From: Acidimicrobiaceae bacterium
GTDB lineage: Bacteria > Actinomycetota > Acidimicrobiia > Acidimicrobiales > RAAP-2
DNA length: 64,000 nucleotides
Assembly: GCA_003155915.1 (NCBI GenBank)
Contig: PMFA01000024.1
Location: 48,300 to 112,299, forward strand
Direction: 5' to 3'
Of this stretch, positions 36,878 through 45,463 are shown in pieces. A program made the position numbers and the translations under genes. The notes under the pieces were generated by a model. The model worked only from the letters and a program-made list of their open reading frames with translations, was not told the origin of the DNA and did not search any database. How positions within the stretch are numbered: position 1 is the stretch's first letter; the number at the start of each line of letters is the position of its first letter.

Positions 36878-38274
36878 CCGATCGAACCTTCCATCTGCAG
36901 TTCGATCAAGCGCGACCATTCGACGGCGTACTCCATTGGCAACGTGCGCGTCACGGGTTCGATGAAACCGTTCACGATCATGCCCATCGCCTGGCTCTCC
37001 GTGAGGCCGCGGCTCATGAGATAGAACAACTGGTCGTCACCGATTTTCGACACCGTCGCCTCGTGACCGATCGACGCGTCTTGCTCACCGACCTCCATGT
37101 AGGGCTTGGTCTCGGAGACTGACTGCTCGTCCAAGATCAACGCGTCACAGCGCACGAAACTCTTCGCGCCGGTCGCACCCTCTTCGACCTTCACGAGACC
37201 GCGGTAGGTCGTCTGACCGCCGTCCTTCGAGATCGACTTCGAGATGATGGTCGAGGTCGTCTCCGGAGCGCAGTGGATCATCTTCGCGCCGGCGTCTTGG
37301 ACCTGACCCGGTCCGGCGTAGGCGACCGAGAGGACCTCGCCCGAGGCTTTGGGACCCATCAGGTAGACCGACGGGTACTTCATGGTGAGCCGCGACCCGA
37401 TATTGCCATCGATCCACTCGACGTGCGCCTCGGCTTCGGCGCGAGCGCGCTTCGTCACGAGGTTGTAGACGTTGTTCGACCAGTTCTGAATGGTGGTGTA
37501 GGTGATGCGCGAGCCGGGCAGGGCGACGAGCTCGACGACCGCCGAGTGCAACGAGTCGGTCGAATAGACCGGCGCCGAGCAGCCCTCGACGTAGTGGACC
37601 TGGGATCCTTCGTCGGCGATGATGAGCGTGCGCTCGAACTGACCCATGTTCTCGGTGTTGATGCGAAAGTAGGCCTGCAGCGGCTGGTCGACGTTGACGC
37701 CGGGCGGCACGTAGATGAACGATCCGCCGCTCCACACCGCGGAGTTCAGCGCGGCGAACTTGTTGTCGTTCGGCGGAATCACCGTGCCGAAGTACTTGCG
37801 AACCAAATCGGGGTATTCACGCACCGCGGTGTCCATGTCACAGAACAAGACACCGAGTCGCTCGAGGTCCTCACGGTTCCGGTGAAAGACCACTTCGGAC
37901 TCGTACTGGGCGGTGACGCCCGCCAAGTACTTGCGCTCGGCTTCGGGGATGCCTAGGCGTTCGTAGGTGTTCTTGATGTCGTCCGGGAGGTCCTCCCACC
38001 GGTCAACTTGATTCTCGGTGGGCTTGATGTAGTAGTAAATGTCGTTGAAGTCGAGGTCCGGCATGCGCTCGGCGAACCACGGCACCATCGGCTTCTTCTC
38101 GAATTTCTTGAGCGCGCTGAGTCGGAAATCGAGCATCCACTTCTCTTCGTTCTTGATGCCCGACATCTCACGAACGATCGCTTCGTTGATGCCCTTCTTC
38201 GGTTTGAAGACGGGGATCTGGTCGTCGGACCAGCCCAGTTGGTACCGGCTGAAATCCAGATTGTCGATTGCCAT
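36874..38274 (-). CDS. sufB: Fe-S assembly scaffold SufB
   Basis: 466 residues, the scaffold subunit on which the nascent cluster forms. N-terminal [17 protein letters not shown] near 42-58, a YVPPGV motif near 193, the conserved [14 protein letters not shown]ys near 235, and [18 protein letters not shown] with the terminal-sulfur relay region. The ATG has GGAG 5 bases upstream. Its own promoter with a perfect TTGACA and nearby inverted repeats separates it from sufD by three unrelated genes, an unusual split of sufB and sufD. Confidence 0.95.
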   Translation of the reverse strand: MAIDNLDFSRYQLGWSDDQIPVFKPKKGINEAIVREMSGIKNEEKWMLDFRLSALKKFEKKPMVPWFAERMPDLDFNDIYYYIKPTENQVDRWEDLPDDIKNTYERLGIPEAERKYLAGVTAQYESEVVFHRNREDLERLGVLFCDMDTAVREYPDLVRKYFGTVIPPNDNKFAALNSAVWSGGSFIYVPPGVNVDQPLQAYFRINTENMGQFERTLIIADEGSQVHYVEGCSAPVYSTDSLHSAVVELVALPGSRITYTTIQNWSNNVYNLVTKRARAEAEAHVEWIDGNIGSRLTMKYPSVYLMGPKASGEVLSVAYAGPGQVQDAGAKMIHCAPETTSTIISKSISKDGGQTTYRGLVKVEEGATGAKSFVRCDALILDEQSVSETKPYMEVGEQDASIGHEATVSKIGDDQLFYLMSRGLTESQAMGMIVNGFIEPVTRTLPMEYAVEWSRLIELQMEGSIG

Positions 38275-38285
38275 CGCGCTCCTTT

Positions 38286-38334
38286 GGGATAATCCCTATG
38301 CCCATAGTACTAACTCGGTGTCGGGACATGTCAA
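38286..38334 (-). promoter_or_regulatory. sufB: sufB promoter with two inverted repeats
   Basis: On the minus strand a perfect -35 TTGACA (38334-38329) is followed by TAGTAC after 16 bases or TACTAT after 19. Downstream, between it and the SD, are CTATG-CC-CATAG (38296-38307) and GGGAT-A-ATCCC (38286-38296), adjoining each other. The symmetry suggests repressor operators over the transcription start; the local cysteine-free Rrf2 protein is one conceivable but distant candidate. Confidence 0.5.
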
Positions 38335-38355
38335 CAAATAAGGCAAAGTAGAGCG

Positions 38356-40518
38356 GTGCCCACTCCACCAACTGTCCCACAACGCCCCTTTTCGATCACG
38401 CGCCACGGCGACGTCCGAGTGGACCCGTACTACTGGTTAATGGACCGCGAGGACGAATCGGTCCTCGCCCACTTACGCGCCGAGAACGAATTCTTGAGTC
38501 AGAACTTCCGCGATTTGAAGCCGCTCGAAGACGAACTGTTCGAAGAGATAAAGGGTCGCATCGAGGAGACCGATATCTCCGTACCGGTGCGAAAAGGGGC
38601 GTGGTGGTATTTCGAGAGAACGCGCGAAGGACTCAACTACCCGCTCAGTTGTCGCGTGGCGGCCATCGGCGATGATCTCACGCCCCCCGAGATCGACCCG
38701 TCGACCACGCTCGCCGGCGAGCAGGTGATCCTCGATGAGAACGAAGAGGCCGGTGACAGCGACTACTTCTCGGTCGGGGTTCTCGCCCTGAGCCCCGATG
38801 ACGACTGGGTGTGCGTCGGAACGGACTTCGACGGCGACGAACTCCACCACGTCACGGTGCGTCCGCTCGCCGGACAGCCGTCCGTCGACGACGAACTCGA
38901 CGACGTTCATTACGGCTTCGCGTGGGCCATGGACAGTCGTCACTTCTTTTACACGCGCGTCGACGACGCCAAGCGACCGTTCCAACTCTGGCGCCACGAA
39001 CTCAGAACCGATACCAGCACCGACGTACTCATCTTTCAAGAGGACGACGCGCAGTTCAACTTGGCGGTCGGTCGAAGTCGCGACGACGCCATCATCTACG
39101 TGCACCTCGGCTCGTCCATGACGACCGAAGTGCACTACCTCGACGCCCACGATCCGACCGGTGAATTGAAACTGCTCGAGGCGCGTCGACACGGCGTCGA
39201 GTACGGCGTCGAACACTTCGTGGACGAGCGCGGCGTCGCGTGGTGGCTGAAGGTCACCAACGAAGGAGCGAGGGACTTTCGTCTCCTCGTGCGCGAAGTC
39301 GACGCGGGTGAGTGGCGCGAAGTAATCCCCGAGCGTCCCGGATCTCGACTTGACGGCGTCGACGCCTTCAAGTCCTTTCTCGCGATCAGCGAACGACACG
39401 ATGGTGGTGCGGCCGTTCGACTCGTGTCCACGCTGAGCGGCGCCGACCCCTTCGGTGATGACTTGCTGGAACGCTCGCGCCTGGTTGAAGGACCGGCGAG
39501 TCCGAGCACGGTCTCACTCTCGGCGAATCCGAATTTCGATACCACGCAATTGCGCGTGTCGGTCACCTCACTCGTCACTCCGCGTTTGGTCGGCGATATC
39601 GTGATCGCGACCGGGGAGATGATCGTTCGCAAGCAACAGATCGTTCTCGGCGGCTACGACGCGCGCCAGTTCGCGACGGGACGATTGTGGGTGACGGCCA
39701 GCGACGGCGTGAGAATTCCGGTCTCGGTCGTGGCGCGCGCCGACCTTGTGGAAATGGGTATCGACGGCGAGCTCCGGGCTCTGGCGCCCTCCCCGTTCGT
39801 GCTCTACGGCTACGGCAGCTACGAGATCTCGATCGATCCGTCGTTCTCGTCGCTCCGGCTTTCGTTACTCGAACGAGGCGTCATCTTCGCGATCGCCCAC
39901 GTCAGGGGCGGTGGCGAGATGGGTCGCACCTGGTACGAGACGGGGAAACTGGCCCAGAAGCCCACGACCTTCAGCGACTTCGTCGCGGTCGCGCGAGATC
40001 TGATTCGCCGTGGCTGGACGACGAGCGAACATCTCGCGATTCGCGGCGGGTCGGCCGGTGGACTTCTCATGGGGGCCGTCATGAACCTGGCGCCCGACCT
40101 CTTTCGTTGCGTGGTGGCCGACGTGCCCTTCGTGGACGCCCTCACGACGATGCTCGACGCGACCCTCCCGCTCACCGTTGGTGAGTGGGAGGAGTGGGGC
40201 AACCCCGACGCGAGCGCGACGGCCTATCGCACGATGAAGGGTTACTCCCCCTACGACAACGTCGTCGCCACGAACCCCGACGGCACGCCACGCGTGTACC
40301 CGCACCTCTTCGCGTCGGGTGGGCTGAACGACCCGCGCGTGGGATTTTGGGAACCGACCAAGTGGGTGCTCAAGATTCGTGACGCCAACGCCGAGAACGT
40401 CGCGTACTTGAAGACCGAGATGGGCGCGGGACACGGTGGTCCCTCCGGGCGCTACGACGCGTGGCGCGACGAAGCCCAAGTACTGGCGTGGACGCTGAAG
40501 GAGATCGGCGCCTTATGA
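38356..40518 (+). CDS. ptrB: Oligopeptidase B (S9A serine peptidase)
   Basis: Cytosolic peptidase cleaving short peptides after basic residues. 720 residues: a seven-bladed propeller lid (about 70-400) and a C-terminal alpha/beta-hydrolase domain. Catalytic Ser in RGGSAGGLLMG near 565, Asp in GGLNDPRVGFWEP near 650, His in GAGHGGPSGRYD near 690. The acidic patch VGEWEEWGNP near 612 matches the substrate-binding Glu pair of oligopeptidase B. GTG start. The last 6 bases overlap the stop of the convergent gene. Confidence 0.92.
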   Translation: MPTPPTVPQRPFSITRHGDVRVDPYYWLMDREDESVLAHLRAENEFLSQNFRDLKPLEDELFEEIKGRIEETDISVPVRKGAWWYFERTREGLNYPLSCRVAAIGDDLTPPEIDPSTTLAGEQVILDENEEAGDSDYFSVGVLALSPDDDWVCVGTDFDGDELHHVTVRPLAGQPSVDDELDDVHYGFAWAMDSRHFFYTRVDDAKRPFQLWRHELRTDTSTDVLIFQEDDAQFNLAVGRSRDDAIIYVHLGSSMTTEVHYLDAHDPTGELKLLEARRHGVEYGVEHFVDERGVAWWLKVTNEGARDFRLLVREVDAGEWREVIPERPGSRLDGVDAFKSFLAISERHDGGAAVRLVSTLSGADPFGDDLLERSRLVEGPASPSTVSLSANPNFDTTQLRVSVTSLVTPRLVGDIVIATGEMIVRKQQIVLGGYDARQFATGRLWVTASDGVRIPVSVVARADLVEMGIDGELRALAPSPFVLYGYGSYEISIDPSFSSLRLSLLERGVIFAIAHVRGGGEMGRTWYETGKLAQKPTTFSDFVAVARDLIRRGWTTSEHLAIRGGSAGGLLMGAVMNLAPDLFRCVVADVPFVDALTTMLDATLPLTVGEWEEWGNPDASATAYRTMKGYSPYDNVVATNPDGTPRVYPHLFASGGLNDPRVGFWEPTKWVLKIRDANAENVAYLKTEMGAGHGGPSGRYDAWRDEAQVLAWTLKEIGAL

Positions 40519-41352
40519 CGAGACGAAAGAGAGCACCAGCGTCGAAGGTAGTGGCGAGGGGAAGACAACGGCCTTTCCCTCGAGCGTGACGCTCGCGCTC
40601 TTGGGCGCACCGATCGTGATCTGCGAATCCCCAATCATCTGAAGTGACTCGACGGTTCCTTGACGGACCGTACCCTGCCATTCGAGTGTGCTGTGCGGTC
40701 CCATCTTGTAGACGGCCCACGTCGGACCGAGCGCACCGTGCACGACGACGAGGTAGTTCTTGAGCGGCACTCGATAGGTCGCGGTCTCACCACTCGTGGA
40801 CTCAGCGACGAATGACGATGGCAAGTTCGCGGCGCTCGTCGTCGTGGTCGTCGAATGTGGTCTCGTCGTCGTGGTCGTCGTCGTGGTCGTCGTCGTGGTC
40901 GCGACGTTCTTCGAGTGAAGATGCTGAAGATAGAGGCCGAGGCCGCCGATGATGATGACCACGATCAGCGCGATGACGGCGACACGCAGTCCGGTGAACG
41001 ACGCCGAACGTCGCGCCGACTTCGACAACGCCCACTGCTCATTGTGTCGAAGGTGTGTCGGGACCACCTCGCCATCACCGGGCATTTGCGTCTCACTGAA
41101 GACGTACTCGCGATCTGTTTCGAGTCGGGGCCGAAGGGGCTCGGGTCGGCGCGTCGCGTCAAGCGGGCCGTCGAGCAAACGAAATCCCTTCGACGGCGCA
41201 TACGGTGACGGTGGTGGCGACATCAGGCGACGCTCGACCGGCCGAGAGAGTTCGCGGATCTCATCTCGCCGGAGTTTGCGGATCCGCAAAGCGGCGACCC
41301 CCACCACCAGAATGACCACGACGATGATGATGATTTTTACGGCGAGCGCCAT
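40513..41352 (-). CDS. Two-TM membrane protein with poly-Thr linker, unknown function
   Basis: 279 residues from the ATG at 41352 (GAGGA 4 bases upstream). First TM at 4-25 (VKIIIIVVVILVVGVAAL), a roughly 90-residue cytoplasmic loop rich in Pro and Arg, and a second TM near 125-145 (VIALIVVIIIGGLGLYL). Then comes an external tract of 12 threonines, an RPHS break and 5 more, then a roughly 100-residue beta-rich domain with no family I recognise. Probably cell-envelope anchored; the poly-Thr spacer resembles that of the LCP protein. Confidence 0.65.
   Translation of the reverse strand: MALAVKIIIIVVVILVVGVAALRIRKLRRDEIRELSRPVERRLMSPPPSPYAPSKGFRLLDGPLDATRRPEPLRPRLETDREYVFSETQMPGDGEVVPTHLRHNEQWALSKSARRSASFTGLRVAVIALIVVIIIGGLGLYLQHLHSKNVATTTTTTTTTTTTRPHSTTTTTSAANLPSSFVAESTSGETATYRVPLKNYLVVVHGALGPTWAVYKMGPHSTLEWQGTVRQGTVESLQMIGDSQITIGAPKSASVTLEGKAVVFPSPLPSTLVLSFVSS
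40868..40900 (-). repeat. 12-bp tandem repeat encoding poly-Thr
   Basis: The plus-strand unit GTGGTCGTCGTC is repeated about 2.5 times without change, read on the minus strand as Thr codons only. It is a candidate for slipped-strand length variation of an extracellular linker. Confidence 0.7.
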
Positions 41353-41422
41353 CAAGTCCTCGTTCGAACACCAACGGGACTGACGAGTGTCATCACGCAA
41401 CGAAGCGTAGTGAAGAGTTCAA

Positions 41423-41896
41423 TCAGACGAGGCCGCTGAAGCCGCCGCGGTAGAAAACGAGCGGCGCACCGAGGTGACTGACGACGTATTCGGCGGCCAC
41501 GACGACGATGTCGTGGTCTCCTTGGGTCGTGACGAACTCGATTCGGCCCTCCAAATGCGCGAGCGCCCCGTCAATCAGCGGCGCGCCGCCGGGACCGGGC
41601 GACCATCCGATACCGGCAAACTTGGCACTCCCGGGCTTACCGAAGACTCGGGCAATCGCCTCTTGTTCGGAGGAGAGAATGTTGACGCCCACCACGCCAA
41701 CTTCGCGAGCCCGCGGCCACGAATGGCTCGCCGACACGGCGGAAAATGAAATCAGGGACGGCTCCAGCGAGAGCGCGCCGAAGGTCTGACAGGTAAAGCC
41801 GACCGGTTCCTCGGGCGTGGCCGCGGTGACGACGGCAACTCCCGTGACGAAGTGTCCGAGGACCTCCTTGAAACGCGCGACGTCGATGGAACTCAC
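41423..41896 (-). CDS. Flavin reductase domain (FMN-binding) protein
   Basis: 157 residues from a GTG at 41896. HFVTGVAVVTA near 13-23, PVGFTCQTFGALSLEPSLISF and SHSWPRAREVGVVGVNIL are the split-barrel flavin-reductase motifs found in reductase components of two-component monooxygenases. The C-terminal GDHDIVVVAAEYV with its GDH motif is also typical. The partner monooxygenase is not nearby. GATAAT about 9 bases upstream may start a leaderless message, or it is read through from mutY (22-bp gap). Confidence 0.85.
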   Translation of the reverse strand: MSSIDVARFKEVLGHFVTGVAVVTAATPEEPVGFTCQTFGALSLEPSLISFSAVSASHSWPRAREVGVVGVNILSSEQEAIARVFGKPGSAKFAGIGWSPGPGGAPLIDGALAHLEGRIEFVTTQGDHDIVVVAAEYVVSHLGAPLVFYRGGFSGLV

Positions 41897-41918
41897 GAAT
41901 TCGAGATTATCGAGGGCT

Positions 41919-42827
41919 TCACGTGCCTCGAGCGGGTCGCGCTGGTTGCACGTCGCCACTCAGGCGCACGAGTTGGCCTCGCTGCTCGACGAGACCGTCA
42001 GCAATCAATCCGGCGATCAGCGTCGTGCCACGACGTACGTCAACGTCGTCAACGCACGCCAGGAGGTGTCGCACCGAGTGGGGGCGCTCCCGCAACGCGG
42101 CGAGGACTCGACCCCGAGCCTGGCGATCCGAACCTTGGAATTTCGACTGGGGTCTCGACACGCCCGCGCTTCGTGGGGCGGGGTCCGGTCCGCCCTCCAC
42201 GTGCCACCGGCACACACGGGCCATCGGACAGGGATCACAGCGCGGCGTCGAAGTGCAGAATTGCGCGCCGAGGTCCAGCAGGGCCTGGTTGAACGCCGCG
42301 GCGTTCGATCGTGGCAAGAGCTCATTGGCGACGACGCGCGCGTCACGAACACTCAGCGTCCGATTGGCGACGGCGCGCGCGAGCACTCGACCAACGTTGG
42401 TATCCACGACGGCGACACACTCGCCGAAGGCGAAGGAGGCCACGGCGTTCGCCGTGTACTCACCGACCCCGGGCAGTCGTCGCAGGTCCGCGACCGCGTT
42501 GGGCACCGCACCGTCGAACTCGTCGCGGATCATTATCGCCGCGTCGTGGAGCGCTTTCGCCCGACGGTGATAGCCGAGTCCACCCCAGAGTCGCAGCACC
42601 TCCGACAACGGTGCGTCGGCGCACGACGTCGGCGTCGAGAAGGCTTCGACGAACTTCGTCCACGGTGTTATGACTCGCGACGTCTGGGTCTGTTGGAGCA
42701 TGACCTCGCTCACCAGCACCGGCCAAGGATCAGTGTCGATCCACGGCAGGTCTCGCGCGAGTCCTGGCGCGCTTCGACGTAGCACTCGTCGAAACGCGGT
42801 GTGGTCGTTACGCCCAGACGTCGCCAC
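41919..42827 (-). CDS. mutY: A/G-specific adenine glycosylase MutY
   Basis: Removes adenine mispaired with 8-oxoguanine. 302 residues. Catalytic Glu in VSEVMLQQTQTSRV near 40, HhH hairpin LPGVGEYTANAV near 118, and catalytic Asp in AVVDTNVGR near 140. The Fe-S loop has four Cys spaced C-x5-C-x2-C-x5-C, one residue shorter at the first gap than the usual C-x6-C. The C-terminal NUDIX-like 8-oxoG recognition domain is absent; only a short winged-helix-like tail remains. GTG start overlapping the MaoC end by 20 bases, so they are co-transcribed. Confidence 0.9.
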   Translation of the reverse strand: MATSGRNDHTAFRRVLRRSAPGLARDLPWIDTDPWPVLVSEVMLQQTQTSRVITPWTKFVEAFSTPTSCADAPLSEVLRLWGGLGYHRRAKALHDAAIMIRDEFDGAVPNAVADLRRLPGVGEYTANAVASFAFGECVAVVDTNVGRVLARAVANRTLSVRDARVVANELLPRSNAAAFNQALLDLGAQFCTSTPRCDPCPMARVCRWHVEGGPDPAPRSAGVSRPQSKFQGSDRQARGRVLAALRERPHSVRHLLACVDDVDVRRGTTLIAGLIADGLVEQRGQLVRLSGDVQPARPARGT

Positions 42828-43320
42828 TGTACGGACGTTGTCGTTCCGGGGCGAACTCTCGCTTCCAGACCATCACCTTGCGTCGGAAGTAGCAGACTTC
42901 GAGACCGTCTTGGTTGAAACCCTTGGTTTCGACCGTGACGATACCCCGATCATCCTTGGACTTAGAAGGGGTCTTCTCGAGCACGCGCGTCTCGGCGTAA
43001 ATGGTGTCACCGTGAAAGGTCGGGTTGCGATGGATCAGCGTCTCGACCTCGAGATTCGCGATCGCCGAACCGGAGACGTCGGGCACGCTCATGCCCAGGA
43101 CCAGGGAATAGACCAGGTTGCCCACGACCACGTTCTTGTGGTGGACGGTCTCGTGTTCGGCGAACCAGGCGTTGGTGTGCAGCGGATGATGGTTCATCGT
43201 GATCATGCAAAAGAGATGGTCGTCGGCCTCGGTGATCGTCTTGCCGGGCCAGTGCTTATAGACGTCGCCGACTTCGAACTCCTCGAAGTAGCGTCCGAAG
43301 GGACGTTCAAATGAACTCAT
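42808..43320 (-). CDS. MaoC-like hot-dog dehydratase
   Basis: 170 residues from the ATG at 43320. Hot-dog fold with the (R)-hydratase motif: Asp/His pair in TITEADDHLFCMITMNHHPLH near 28-48, and the NVVVGNLVYSLVLGMSV segment. It resembles the single-domain MaoC proteins found next to acyl-CoA dehydrogenase and citrate-lyase-like genes, which hydrate branched or dicarboxylic enoyl-CoAs such as mesaconyl-CoA. The neighbouring long dehydrogenase and lyase genes support that reading, though the dedicated mesaconyl-C1-CoA hydratase is usually about twice as long. Confidence 0.8.
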   Translation of the reverse strand: MSSFERPFGRYFEEFEVGDVYKHWPGKTITEADDHLFCMITMNHHPLHTNAWFAEHETVHHKNVVVGNLVYSLVLGMSVPDVSGSAIANLEVETLIHRNPTFHGDTIYAETRVLEKTPSKSKDDRGIVTVETKGFNQDGLEVCYFRRKVMVWKREFAPERQRPYSGDVWA

Positions 43321-43354
43321 CTGTCCATTCTCTCGCACAGCTGACCGTGTCGAC

Positions 43355-43795
43355 TCACTCTTCGACGGCGACGGGAATCGCCGGGCGCGTGGTGAACGAC
43401 ACCGTGCCACCCGGCAACGAGTCACCGTCGATCACCAGGCGCCACGTGAACCTGGAGCCGTCCTGCAAGGGAATCGGCCCGAAGTTGACCGCGATGGGCA
43501 CGTCCACCGGGGTACCGACCGGCACGCCATCAGGCGCGACCGCCGAGAAATCGCCCCGTACTTCAATGGGCTGTGGTCCGTCGGGCGTGTCGAAGCACAC
43601 GGGCTGTCCATCGGCGTCTTCGAGGAACAGTTCCCAGTGATGACTCGAGTTGAACTCGTGCCAGTCGACCATTACCTTTATCGCGACGGCCGACGGCGTG
43701 GGATCCGGTCCGGTGACCGACCATCCTCCACCCAGGATGTAGAGCTTTCCGTCGGCCACTTGGGCCGAATCGGCGAGGAGCATTGTCACATTCAC
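43355..43795 (-). CDS. Conserved hypothetical protein (beta-rich)
   Basis: 146 residues, predicted mostly beta-strand, with no signal peptide or TM. Opening MLLADSAQVADGKLYILGGGW and a middle WELFLEDADGQPV are like DUF6941-type actinobacterial proteins of unknown function; I hold that match loosely. GTG start 6 bases after a TAGGCT box on the minus strand, hence leaderless. It heads the unit hypothetical-MaoC-mutY-flavin reductase and is divergent from the long acyl-CoA dehydrogenase. Confidence 0.7.
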   Translation of the reverse strand: MNVTMLLADSAQVADGKLYILGGGWSVTGPDPTPSAVAIKVMVDWHEFNSSHHWELFLEDADGQPVCFDTPDGPQPIEVRGDFSAVAPDGVPVGTPVDVPIAVNFGPIPLQDGSRFTWRLVIDGDSLPGGTVSFTTRPAIPVAVEE

Positions 43796-43801
43796 GCTTA
43801 A

Positions 43802-43842
43802 AGCCTAGGTCTCGCTGTCGTATCGCCCCCACCCGTTAAATT
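43802..43842. promoter_or_regulatory. Back-to-back leaderless promoters
   Basis: On the minus strand TAGGCT (43807-43802) lies 6 bases before GTG 43795. On the plus strand TAAATT (43837-43842) lies 6 bases before ATG 43849. The two divergent genes therefore share a 53-bp spacer with no room for leaders. Confidence 0.55.
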
Positions 43843-43848
43843 TTGCGT

Positions 43849-45459
43849 ATGACTGCTCCCCCTCTCGATCTCGTCAACGCGTCCGAACTGGTGGCGCGTG
43901 CGCAGTCGGTGATCGACGGAGCACTGGCCAACTTAGAGCGCGGTGGTGGCGTCGACGCCCATCAGAGCCTCGCCTACGACGTCGCGCACGCCGCGAGCGC
44001 GCTCGCCACGGCGCGGGCCTCGCTCGCCTACGCCGCGAAGGGCGAGGTCGAATCGCGACTCGTCGCCGCGTTCCTCGCGATTGCGCTGAGTGACCTCGCG
44101 GCGCGAGTGCTCGGACGCGAATCTCTCTGGGCCGTCGAAGACGAGTGGTACCGTCCGTTCGCGGCCTTCGTGACCACGTACCGCGATCCGCAATTCGTCG
44201 CGGGTCTCGCCGAGAACGCCGGTCCCCGTCACCTCGGTGAAGACTTCGAGATGGTCGCTGACACCTTTCATCGATTCGCCCTCGAACAGGTTCGCCCGCA
44301 CGCCGAACACGTGCACCGGGCCAACGCCGATATTCCCGAGTCGGTAATCTCCGGACTCGCCGAGCTCGGCGGATTCGGTCTCTCGGTACCCGAAGAGTTC
44401 GGCGGCTTCGCGTCCGGTGGCGAATCGGAGTACCTCGGGATGGTCGTGGCGACCGAGGAGCTGTCGTGGGGCGCCCTCGGCGTCGGTGGATCGTTGATCA
44501 CTCGTCCGGAGATACTGACTCGCGCGCTGGTGAAAGGCGGAACCGAGGAGCAGAAGCAACGATGGCTGCCACGACTCGCCTCCGGCGAAGTCCTCGCCGC
44601 GGTGGCGGTGACCGAACCGGACTTCGGTAGTGACGTTGCGGGCGTGACGACGAGCGCGACGAAGACCGACGGCGGCTGGCTCATCAACGGCACCAAGACG
44701 TGGTGCACGTTCGCGGCGCGCGCCGACGTCCTGATGCTGCTCGCGCGCACCGACACCGACCGCAGCACCACGCACCGGGGACTGTCCCTATTCCTCGTCG
44801 AAAAGCAACAGGCCGAGAGTGAGGGCTTCGTGCTCACCCAGGGGGCGCACGTGGGACCGGGCCACGGTCAAGGTCGCCTCGAGGGACGTCCCATCGACAC
44901 GATCGGCTATCGCGGCATGCACTCCTACGAGCTGGCCTTCGACCACTGGTTCGTGCCCGACGCCGACCTCGTCGGGGGCGAGGCGGGACTCGGACGCGGC
45001 TTCTACTTCCAAATGGCCGGCTTCGAGAACGGACGACTCCAGACGACGGCGCGCGCCGTTGGGGTCATGCAGGCCGCCTACGAAGCGGCGCTCGCCTACG
45101 CCCAGAACCGCGTCGTGTTCGGCGAGGCGATCATCGACTTCGAATTAACCCGAGTGAAACTCGGCACCATGGCCACGATCATCCAGTGTGCGCGCCAGTT
45201 CTCACTGGAGGTCGCGCGAGAGATGGCGCGCGGCGGCGGCACTCTCGAGGCGTCGATGGCCAAGGCCTACGTCTGTCGCGCGGCCGAATGGGTCACGCGC
45301 GAAGCGATGCAGATCCACGGCGGGATGGGTTACGCCGAGGAGTACCCGGTGAGCCGCTACTTCGTCGACGCGCGCGTCCTGTCGATCTTTGAAGGGGCCG
45401 ACGAGACCCTCTGTCTCAAGGTCATTGCCCGCCGCCTCTTGCAGGACCTTCCGGCCTGA
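43849..45459 (+). CDS. Long acyl-CoA dehydrogenase, methylsuccinyl-CoA dehydrogenase-like
   Basis: 536 residues, about 140 longer than a usual acyl-CoA dehydrogenase because of an N-terminal helical extension (1-125). The core has TEPDFGSDVAGV near 256, NGTKTWCTFAARADV, and the stretch GFYFQMAGFENGRLQTTARAVG near 385-405, then IHGGMGYAEEY and SIFEGADE. The extension and the FENGRLQT region fit (2S)-methylsuccinyl-CoA dehydrogenase (Mcd) of the ethylmalonyl-CoA pathway. Neighbouring MaoC and malyl-CoA-lyase genes agree. The pathway's key enzyme Ccr is not in this window, so the substrate remains inference. Confidence 0.8.
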   Translation: MTAPPLDLVNASELVARAQSVIDGALANLERGGGVDAHQSLAYDVAHAASALATARASLAYAAKGEVESRLVAAFLAIALSDLAARVLGRESLWAVEDEWYRPFAAFVTTYRDPQFVAGLAENAGPRHLGEDFEMVADTFHRFALEQVRPHAEHVHRANADIPESVISGLAELGGFGLSVPEEFGGFASGGESEYLGMVVATEELSWGALGVGGSLITRPEILTRALVKGGTEEQKQRWLPRLASGEVLAAVAVTEPDFGSDVAGVTTSATKTDGGWLINGTKTWCTFAARADVLMLLARTDTDRSTTHRGLSLFLVEKQQAESEGFVLTQGAHVGPGHGQGRLEGRPIDTIGYRGMHSYELAFDHWFVPDADLVGGEAGLGRGFYFQMAGFENGRLQTTARAVGVMQAAYEAALAYAQNRVVFGEAIIDFELTRVKLGTMATIIQCARQFSLEVAREMARGGGTLEASMAKAYVCRAAEWVTREAMQIHGGMGYAEEYPVSRYFVDARVLSIFEGADETLCLKVIARRLLQDLPA

Positions 45460-45463
45460 GGAG

